Of a stretch of DNA of 8,106 bases, positions 1 through 4,568 are shown piece after piece (positions within the stretch are counted from its first letter, which is position 1; every line of letters starts with the position of its first letter). The notes beneath the pieces are model-generated. The model saw only the letters and a list, made by a program, of their open reading frames with translations. It did no database searches and had not been told where the DNA came from. The position numbers and the translations under genes were made by a program. Origin of the DNA: an uncultured Coriobacteriaceae bacterium (GTDB lineage Bacteria; Actinomycetota; Coriobacteriia; Coriobacteriales; Atopobiaceae); the NCBI GenBank assembly GCA_902772085.1, contig CACXZL010000062.1, forward strand, positions 1 to 8,106. The letters are read 5' to 3'.

Positions 1-45
1 TTCACCTAATCAACGCACTGTCCCGGGATTCAGTACGTTTGTTCG

Positions 46-67
46 CCCCTCCCCCATGGGGGAGGGG
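46..67. repeat. Perfect G/C palindrome, possible terminator stem or intergenic repeat
   Basis: Positions 46-56 and 57-67 are exact reverse complements, centred on CATG, with runs of C on the left and G on the right; further G-rich sequence follows to about 72. There is no T-run after it on either strand, so it is not a canonical intrinsic terminator. It may end the transcript of a gene left of the window or be a dispersed intergenic element; the window cannot decide. Confidence 0.6.
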
Positions 68-103
68 GAGGGTCTTACACCACTTTTCGGGACGCTACTG
101 TCT

Positions 104-342
104 CGTGTCCGACTTTGCACACGCGCGGGCGTCCCGTGTGCACAAACGGACACGAGACCGCCCGAATCGGCATCCGCGTGTCCGGAAAAGCACACGCCAT
201 AAGGCAGCGTGTGCACAAACGGACACGTCCTGCCCGCACTCGCCGCGCGGGCGTCCGCTTGCGCACGCGGCCGCTCTGGTCGCGCGCGAATGCGGACGTC
301 GAGGCGCCGGGACCAACCTCCGCGCGTCCGGAAAAGCACACG
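104..342. repeat. 73-bp-period array of 20-bp hairpin elements in alternating orientation
   Basis: The element is 20 bp, built as CGTGTCCG-N4-(T/A)GCACACG, with outer arms CGTGT/ACACG able to pair. Clear copies lie at 104-123 (forward), 135-154 (reverse), 177-196 (forward), 208-227 (reverse) and 323-342 (forward, one changed base in the first arm). The two reverse copies are identical to each other. Decayed copies sit exactly in register at 250-269, 281-300 and 354-373. Start-to-start spacing alternates 31 and 42 bp, giving a strict 73-bp period without indels. The elements are conserved while the 11- and 22-bp spacers between them are not. The central four bases vary (ACTT, CAAA, GAAA). This fits protein-binding sites or DNA/RNA hairpins kept by selection; no protein is suggested. 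Confidence 0.75.
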
Positions 343-511
343 CACGGCGGCGGCACGCGCATGGCCAGACGCGACCCGTCTTCGCCCCGGGAGGCCCGCG
401 CATGCCGCCCAGTAACGTGTGGACCGATCCACCAGGGGTGCAAACGGCAATCGACTCGCAGCCGCCCTCAGAAGTACCTTGGACCGACGTAGCCAAACCC
501 CGAAGGTCGGC

Positions 512-517
512 TATACT
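512..517 (+). promoter_or_regulatory. Possible -10 box (TATACT) for the M32 peptidase gene
   Basis: TATACT lies 42 bases before the ATG at 560, inside an AT-rich patch that contrasts with the GC-rich surroundings; TATATT follows directly at 518-523. I see no good -35 hexamer at 16-18 bp; TTGGAC at 479-484 is too far upstream (27-bp gap). A TTGAC at 526-530 could be a -35 box, but it lacks a convincing -10. The assignment is weak. Confidence 0.3.
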
Positions 518-559
518 TATATTTCTTGACGAACAAACCCAATCGAGAAACGGTAGCCC

Positions 560-2899
560 ATGTCACACACAACACCACAGGACGACAAGTCCCTCGACAT
601 CCCGTCATTTCTCATGAATCCCACGCGCAGGGTCTACGCCGAACCAAAAGAAGACGAGGTGGAGGCCGTTATGGAGTCTGTGCGCCAGGCTGCATCTCGG
701 CCTCAGCCAGAGACGGTCTCGGGGTCGAAGCCCCGCAAGCGCCCACGCAAACAAACCCACAAGAAGCGCCGCAGTGATACGAGCACCCAGAAACCAGCGG
801 CCAACCGCGCATCGAGCGCGGGTCGCACGGATGCGTCTGAGCCCGTTGGCGCAGCGGCGAGGAAGGCCAATCCCAGTGCGCCGGCGCCCAAACCTCAGGT
901 CATAGCGGATGAGCCAGAAGTGACCGTCCCAGAGGCATCCGCCGTTAAGTCAGACATCGACGCCGAGCCCTCCGCAGATACGGCAGCCCCTGCTTACGCA
1001 ACGCCGGCAACTGAGCCCGACGCGGCACAGGCATCCGCACGCATCGCCTCTGCAAACTCTGACGTCCGGCCGGAGGCAACCGCCACCGAAGCCCCCATGT
1101 CCAACGCCGCGTCGGTGCTCGCAAGTGCCGTCTTGTCCTTTGACGCACCCGTCGTTACCGCAGACGAGGACGTAGAGCTTCTTCCCACAGACGGGGCGTC
1201 CGCTCCATCGGCAGCAGAGGCTTCCCCCGTGGCGGACGACGCCGCACCCACAACGGACGACGCCGCAACTTCCCCCAAAGAGGCTGCCACCGAGACGCCC
1301 GACTGTCCACAAGCCGCGGACCTCTCCGCACCCGACGACGCTCCCGTACCGCAGCCCGCACCCCAGAAGCCAGCCGAGGACGTCCCCGCCCCCAGCCTCG
1401 AAGAAGACCTGCACGCGCTCGCCGAGGTGGAGCGACGGCTCTTTGCCCATCGCTATGCCACCGCAGAAATCGAGACCTACGGCGAGTGCATCGATCCCCC
1501 CAAGGTCACGGCCGACCGTGCCGAGGTGCTCGCCGTGCTTATGGAAGAAGACCACGAGCTCCTGAGCAAGCCCGAGGTAGATGGGGCTCTCAAGCGCCTC
1601 GCAGCGCATTCGAGCGAGCTCGAGCCACTGGTCGCCAAGCAAGTGGAGGTTCTCATCCGCGACCGGCAGCGCATCGTGGGCGTCCCGGCCGCCCTCCAGG
1701 CCAAGTTGGTCCGCCTGCAGGCGGAGTCCTACGACGCCTGGCTCGCGGCCAAAGCTCATGACGACTGGCGCTCGTTTGCCCCCTATCTCGACCGCCTCGT
1801 GAACCTCCAACGCAAGATAGCCGTAGGCATGAATCCCGACGCCGATCCCTACGACACGATGCTCGACATGTACGAGAAGGGCACGAGCTGCGCCTTCTAC
1901 AACACCTTCTTCTCGCGCGTGAAGCAATGCGTGGTGCCCCTGCTCTCATCCATATCCATGAGCGGCCGCACCCTCAGCCGTTCCTGCGTAGAGGGCCACT
2001 TCGACGAGGCGCGACAGTGGGAGCTCGCACAGGACATCGCGCGCCTGGAGGGCATCGACGAAAGCGCCCACTACCTCACCTCCACCGAGCACCCCTTCTC
2101 GCAATCCATGACCAGCAACTATGTGGTCACGGCAAACCACGTCGATCCGCACGACCTCATGAGCAGCGTCTCTAGCATGATGCACGAAGTGGGCCACAAT
2201 CTCTATGAGCAGGGCGTAAATCCCGACCTCAACCGCACCTCTCTCGCCGGCGGCACCTCCATGGGCATGCACGAGGCGCAGTCGCGCTTCTTTGAGAACT
2301 ACGTGGGCCGTGACCGCGCCTTCGTTCCCGTGCTGCTCACGCTCATACAGAACCGCTTCCCCGGCCAGCTCGGTCGCGTCACACCAAACCAGTTCTATCG
2401 CGCCATCAACCGCGTGGCCCCCTCCCTCATTCGCATGGACGCCGACGAGCTCACCTATCCGCTACACATCCTGGTGCGCTACGAGATCGAGCAGCTCCTC
2501 ATGGCAGGCAAGGCAACGGCGACCGAAGTGCCCAAGCTCTGGGCCGATCGCTATTCCCGCTACATCGGCGCAAGCGTGAGGAACCACAGGGAAGGACCGC
2601 TTCAGGATGTCCACTGGGCACAGGGTTGCTTCGGCTACTTCCCCACCTATGCGCTCGGCAACGCCTATGCGGCGCAACTCCGCGCAAAGATGATCGAAGA
2701 AGGGCTCGACTGGGATGCCACGCTCTCGTCGGGCAACCTCTCCCCCATCCGCGATTGGCTTCGCGAGCGCATCTGGCAGTACGGTCGTTCCAAGGATCCC
2801 GCAGACATCATCAGAGAGGCCACCGGCGAGCCGTTCAACCCCCGTCACTATGCAAACTACCTCACAAACAAGTACGTGGAGCTGTACGGTCTGAGATAG
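560..2899 (+). CDS. M32 family metallocarboxypeptidase (Taq type) with long N-terminal extension
   Basis: A cytosolic zinc carboxypeptidase that would trim C-terminal residues from peptides. The catalytic part spans about residues 280-779, close to the roughly 500 residues usual for this family. Visible motifs are HPF (511-513), HEVGH zinc-binding HEXXH (542-546) followed by YEQG, HEAQSRFFENYVGR with the third zinc ligand E572 exactly 30 residues after H542, DADELTYPLHI, and VHW..GCFGYFPTY..GN near the C terminus. The family DXRXT motif after HPF appears here as NYVVT (520-524), a notable loss of Asp and Arg. Residues 1-280 are an added segment: a short start (DIPSFLMNPTRR), a Lys/Arg cluster at about 57-71, then some 200 residues of Ala/Pro/Asp/Glu/Thr-rich, probably disordered sequence. 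No signal peptide or membrane segment is seen. The Shine-Dalgarno before 560 is poor; ATG at 671 (Met38) has GGAGG five bases upstream and could be the true start. The family call is firm; the start and the extension's role are not. Confidence 0.93.
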   Translation: MSHTTPQDDKSLDIPSFLMNPTRRVYAEPKEDEVEAVMESVRQAASRPQPETVSGSKPRKRPRKQTHKKRRSDTSTQKPAANRASSAGRTDASEPVGAAARKANPSAPAPKPQVIADEPEVTVPEASAVKSDIDAEPSADTAAPAYATPATEPDAAQASARIASANSDVRPEATATEAPMSNAASVLASAVLSFDAPVVTADEDVELLPTDGASAPSAAEASPVADDAAPTTDDAATSPKEAATETPDCPQAADLSAPDDAPVPQPAPQKPAEDVPAPSLEEDLHALAEVERRLFAHRYATAEIETYGECIDPPKVTADRAEVLAVLMEEDHELLSKPEVDGALKRLAAHSSELEPLVAKQVEVLIRDRQRIVGVPAALQAKLVRLQAESYDAWLAAKAHDDWRSFAPYLDRLVNLQRKIAVGMNPDADPYDTMLDMYEKGTSCAFYNTFFSRVKQCVVPLLSSISMSGRTLSRSCVEGHFDEARQWELAQDIARLEGIDESAHYLTSTEHPFSQSMTSNYVVTANHVDPHDLMSSVSSMMHEVGHNLYEQGVNPDLNRTSLAGGTSMGMHEAQSRFFENYVGRDRAFVPVLLTLIQNRFPGQLGRVTPNQFYRAINRVAPSLIRMDADELTYPLHILVRYEIEQLLMAGKATATEVPKLWADRYSRYIGASVRNHREGPLQDVHWAQGCFGYFPTYALGNAYAAQLRAKMIEEGLDWDATLSSGNLSPIRDWLRERIWQYGRSKDPADIIREATGEPFNPRHYANYLTNKYVELYGLR

Positions 2900-2919
2900 C
2901 CCACCCATACGTTCGACAT

Positions 2920-2988
2920 GCCCTTCGGGATGGCGTCTTCGTGAGCCCGTGCGTGTACGCCGGCTCGCCGGACGCCAAGCCGAAGGGC
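2920..2988 (+). other. Long imperfect hairpin between the M32 peptidase and dtd
   Basis: GCCCTTCGG (2920-2928) and GGCGTC (2932-2937) pair with GACGCC (2971-2976) and CCGAAGGGC (2980-2988). This makes 15 base pairs interrupted by one 3x3 internal loop, with a 33-base apical region that itself contains CCGGC/GCCGG (2960-2971). There is no T-run, so it is not a classic terminator. It ends nine bases before the dtd ribosome binding site, so it could act as an mRNA stability or attenuation structure, or be a dispersed repeat. Confidence 0.6.
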
Positions 2989-2996
2989 GAGCTCTT

Positions 2997-3006
2997 GGAA
3001 GGAGAG
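2997..3006 (+). promoter_or_regulatory. Ribosome binding site of dtd
   Basis: GGAAGGAGAG, with the AAGGAG core at 2999-3004, sits nine bases before the ATG at 3014 and fixes the dtd start, which also matches the conserved MRALVQRV start of the family. Confidence 0.85.
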
Positions 3007-3013
3007 TAGAGAC

Positions 3014-3451
3014 ATGCGCGCACTTGTTCAACGCGTTCTGAAGGCAAAGGTAGAGGTAGACGGACAAGTGGTGGGCCAGTGCGGGCACGGCCTTCTCGTG
3101 CTGCTGGGCGTCGGTCACGACGACACCGCGCAGACGGCCGAGCGCATGTGGCGAAAGATCTCACGCCTGCGCATCTTTTGCGACGATGCGGGCAAGACCA
3201 ACCTCTCGCTTGCCGACGTGCACGGCGAGGTGCTTGTCGTGAGCCAGTTCACACTCTACGCGGACTGTCGCAAGGGAAATCGCCCATCGTTTACCGACGC
3301 CGCCCAGCCGAGCACGGCAAGCGAGCTGTACGAGCTGTTTTGTTCGTTGGTGGAAGGCGACCTCGGTCACGTGGACCACGGTGTCTTTGGGGCGGACATG
3401 CAGGTGAGCCTGGTAAACGACGGCCCCTTCACCGTCTGGCTCGAGATCTGA
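3014..3451 (+). CDS. dtd: D-aminoacyl-tRNA deacylase (D-Tyr-tRNA deacylase, DTD)
   Basis: Hydrolyses D-amino acids (and, in the family, glycine mischarged on tRNA-Ala) from tRNA, protecting translation in the cytoplasm; it works as a homodimer. The 145-residue length is typical of the bacterial enzyme. The start MRALVQRV is conserved, NLSLADVHGEVLVVSQFTLYAD contains the SQFT motif at 77-80, and the C terminus carries the NDGPFT motif with the Gly-Pro pair at 137-138 that enforces chiral selection by forming a cross-subunit clamp. The positions of both motifs equal those of the E. coli enzyme. It lies 114 bases after the M32 peptidase gene with its own strong ribosome binding site. It may be co-transcribed with that gene, subject to the hairpin between them. 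Nothing appears broken. Confidence 0.97.
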   Translation: MRALVQRVLKAKVEVDGQVVGQCGHGLLVLLGVGHDDTAQTAERMWRKISRLRIFCDDAGKTNLSLADVHGEVLVVSQFTLYADCRKGNRPSFTDAAQPSTASELYELFCSLVEGDLGHVDHGVFGADMQVSLVNDGPFTVWLEI

Positions 3452-3454
3452 GCC

Positions 3455-3502
3455 TTGGCAAAAAAGGGACTGATCGCCGTTTCCCATTCCCCCTTTTGTC
3501 AA
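3455..3502 (+). terminator. Weak hairpin after dtd
   Basis: TTGGCAAAA..GGG (3455-3468) can pair with CCCTTTTGTCAA (3491-3502) using one G-U pair and a two-base bulge. It begins four bases after the dtd stop, but A residues rather than T residues follow it, so termination is doubtful. Confidence 0.25.
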
Positions 3503-3510
3503 AAAGCCAC

Positions 3511-3542
3511 TTCACATTTCCTTCATACTGTGTCATCATACT
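3511..3542 (+). promoter_or_regulatory. Possible promoter region of mscL
   Basis: The stretch is AT-rich, with TTCACA at 3511-3516 and two TCATACT copies at 3523-3529 and 3536-3542 that resemble -10 boxes. The spacing between TTCACA and the second copy is 20 bp, longer than ideal. A clear ribosome binding site (AGGAAAGGAA, 3561-3570) follows before the ATG at 3577. The promoter call is tentative. Confidence 0.25.
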
Positions 3543-3576
3543 CTCGCACGTTTTTCTTCGAGGAAAGGAAACACCT

Positions 3577-4011
3577 ATGAGCATGATCGAGGAATTCAAA
3601 GAGTTCGTGAGCCGCGGCAACGTGATGGACATGGCCGTCGGTGTGATCATCGGCGGAGCTTTCACCGGCATCGTCACATCGCTCACCGACGACGTCATCC
3701 AGCCAATCATCCAGCTCGCAGCTGGCGGAGCTCCCGACGTTTCGGGTCTCATGATTCCTGGCACAAACATAAACATCGGCGCATTCATCAGCGCGATCAT
3801 CAACTTCTTCATCGTTGCCCTCATCGTGTTTGCCATGGTGAAGGCTATGAACAAGTTCCAGGAAGCCACCTCCGCCCTCCTCAAGAAGGAAGAGGAGGAA
3901 GCCGAGGCGGCAGCTCCCACCTGCCCGTTCTGCCTCGAGGAGGTCAAGGAGGGCGCTACTCGCTGCCCGCACTGCGCCGGCGTGTTTGACGAGCCCGCCA
4001 AGGCGAAGTAA
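3577..4011 (+). CDS. mscL: Large-conductance mechanosensitive channel MscL with C-terminal zinc ribbon
   Basis: Homo-oligomeric inner-membrane channel that opens on membrane tension and releases solutes during hypo-osmotic shock. The protein has 144 residues. The amphipathic N-terminal helix (MSMIEEFKEFVSRGN) runs into TM1 (about 15-40) with the pore-lining GVIIGGAFTGIV and D-VIQP near its end. A short Gly-rich external loop follows, then TM2 (about 66-92, GAFISAIINFFIVALIVF) and a charged cytoplasmic segment (KKEEEEAEAAA). In place of the usual end of the C-terminal helical bundle there is a rubredoxin-like ribbon with CPFC (116-119) and CPHC (130-133), separated by ten residues. An upstream in-frame extension through dtd is not real: the ATG at 3577 has AGGAAAGGAA before it and gives the conserved family start. 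It is followed by a good terminator, so it is probably the last gene of its transcript. Confidence 0.96.
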   Translation: MSMIEEFKEFVSRGNVMDMAVGVIIGGAFTGIVTSLTDDVIQPIIQLAAGGAPDVSGLMIPGTNINIGAFISAIINFFIVALIVFAMVKAMNKFQEATSALLKKEEEEAEAAAPTCPFCLEEVKEGATRCPHCAGVFDEPAKAK

Positions 4012-4039
4012 AAGCCCCCGCATCGCGCTTCGCTTCACA

Positions 4040-4081
4040 GACCGCCTCAGGACCACAAGCCCAGGGGCGGTCTTCTTTCTT
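4040..4081 (+). terminator. Intrinsic terminator of mscL
   Basis: GACCGCCTC (4040-4048) pairs with GGGGCGGTC (4064-4072), nine pairs including one G-U, with a 15-base loop, followed directly by the T-rich TTCTTTCTT (4073-4081). It lies 28 bases after the mscL stop codon. Confidence 0.85.
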
Positions 4082-4447
4082 ATCGCAGCTCGCACAGCGC
4101 CTCGACGGCAAACAAGACCTTGGGAGCTGTTTCAGAATTACTTGCCCGCATGAAGGGTCTGGCGACGTCTGGGCAGTTGTCATCGGTCGGAGTACGGCCA
4201 GTCCACAGATTCGCATACGGCGCAGTGGTGCTCAGGGCAAACGTTGTCTTAAAGAAAGAGCGACCCGTGGGGGGAACGGGTCGCTTGAGGAGAGGCATCC
4301 GAGCGGATCATGTAGTTGGAGCGCCTGCGAGGGAGGTACGTAATGCAAGGGGGAACGATGCATCAGGAAAACGCTGAAGGGAGAGGACTTCACGTTGACG
4401 TATGTACCGCAGACAATTCCTTTCATTTCCCACTTGTCCGCTTGGGA
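4082..4447. other. Intergenic stretch between mscL and the c-di-GMP gene, no clear gene
   Basis: No gene can be assigned with confidence. On the minus strand an open frame reads from about 4246 to a stop at 4080-4082 and ends in the protein-like VLFAVEALCELR. Its only ATG (4298) lies upstream of a terminator hairpin within the frame, so at best it is a gene remnant. A second minus-strand frame (ATG at 4426) also runs through that hairpin and has a poor ribosome binding site. The mix of both-strand open frames and a minus-facing terminator leaves a short non-coding transcript or decayed gene as the main options. Confidence 0.5.
4250..4285 (-). terminator. Intrinsic terminator for minus-strand transcription
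   Basis: AGCGACCCGT (4259-4268) and ACGGGTCGCT (4276-4285) form a perfect ten-pair stem with a seven-base loop. Read on the minus strand, the stem is followed by CTTTCTTTAA (4258-4249), a usable U-tract. On the plus strand no T-run follows. It therefore points to a transcript coming from the right, although no clear minus-strand gene lies there. Confidence 0.7.
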
Positions 4448-4484
4448 TTAACCATAGTTAACCACATGAGTTAACCATAGTCAA
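4448..4484. promoter_or_regulatory. Operator-like pair of TTAAC-N4-GTTAA inverted repeats
   Basis: TTAACCATAGTTAA (4448-4461) is a perfect 5-4-5 inverted repeat. TTAACCATAGTCAA (4471-4484) repeats it with one base changed, 23 bp further on. The two 17-base direct repeats match at 15 positions, and GTTAAC occurs at 4457-4462 and 4470-4475. The sites lie upstream of the c-di-GMP gene promoter and overlap a possible minus-strand promoter, as expected for a dimeric regulator's binding sites. The regulator is unknown. Confidence 0.6.
4456..4484 (-). promoter_or_regulatory. Possible minus-strand promoter overlapping the operator repeats
   Basis: Read on the minus strand, TTGACT (4484-4479) and TTAACT (4461-4456) are separated by 17 bases. 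The -35 match is good and the -10 match is poor. It would feed the terminator at 4250-4285 and give a transcript of about 200 bases. Because the repeats themselves create these hexamers, the match may be coincidental. Confidence 0.3.
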
Positions 4485-4518
4485 CTATATATTTCGCTTT
4501 TTCTTGCTTCGCTTCCTG

Positions 4519-4527
4519 TGCTACAAT
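4519..4527 (+). promoter_or_regulatory. Extended -10 promoter of the c-di-GMP protein gene
   Basis: TGCTACAAT is an extended -10 box (TGn followed by a good hexamer at 4522-4527), 41 bases before the ATG. No good -35 is evident, which an extended -10 can tolerate. A second TACAAT at 4535-4540 is an alternative. The AT-rich segment 4485-4540 and the operator pair just upstream support a regulated promoter here. A GAGG ribosome binding site is at 4561-4564. Confidence 0.55.
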
Positions 4528-4568
4528 GAATATTTACAATTGGCCGTAAGCCTTCGAAATGAGGCACC

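Larger units (their letters stand above)
1..559. other. Non-coding region upstream of the M32 peptidase gene
   Basis: I see no convincing gene here. Several overlapping open frames run through the stretch on both strands, but they arise because the sequence is GC-rich and repetitive. The same repeat is read in different frames, because its 73-bp period is not a multiple of three. What can be supported is a 22-bp G/C palindrome at 46-67, the hairpin array at 104-342 with decayed continuation to about 395, a small hairpin (GTGGA at 419-423 with TCCAC at 428-432), a direct repeat TGGACCGA at 420-427 and 480-487, and an AT-rich promoter-like patch at 512-531. Confidence 0.7.

Noticed and set aside
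104..395. CRISPR array
   Set aside because: The elements alternate orientation, spacers are 11 and 22 bases and share register rather than being unique 30-40 base inserts, and no cas gene is present.
10..496. Several open frames of 120-150 codons on the minus strand, and a 192-codon plus-strand frame
   Set aside because: They run through the 73-bp repeat, whose period is not divisible by three, so the same DNA motif is read as unrelated peptides in each frame. None has a ribosome binding site or recognisable domain.
950..1927. 325-codon minus-strand open frame
   Set aside because: It is antisense to the M32 peptidase, Gly/Val/Cys-rich in a way typical of reverse-read GC-rich genes, with no domain.
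3079..3576. N-terminal extension of MscL overlapping dtd
   Set aside because: The frame is open by chance; the conserved MscL start and a strong ribosome binding site are at 3577.
3429..4095. Two 190-codon minus-strand frames over mscL
   Set aside because: These are shadows of the mscL coding strand; the plus strand has an unmistakable MscL.
4232..4426. 64-codon minus-strand open frame
   Set aside because: It runs straight through the perfect terminator stem at 4259-4285 and has a poor ribosome binding site, so it is unlikely to be a gene, although the DNA may be transcribed.
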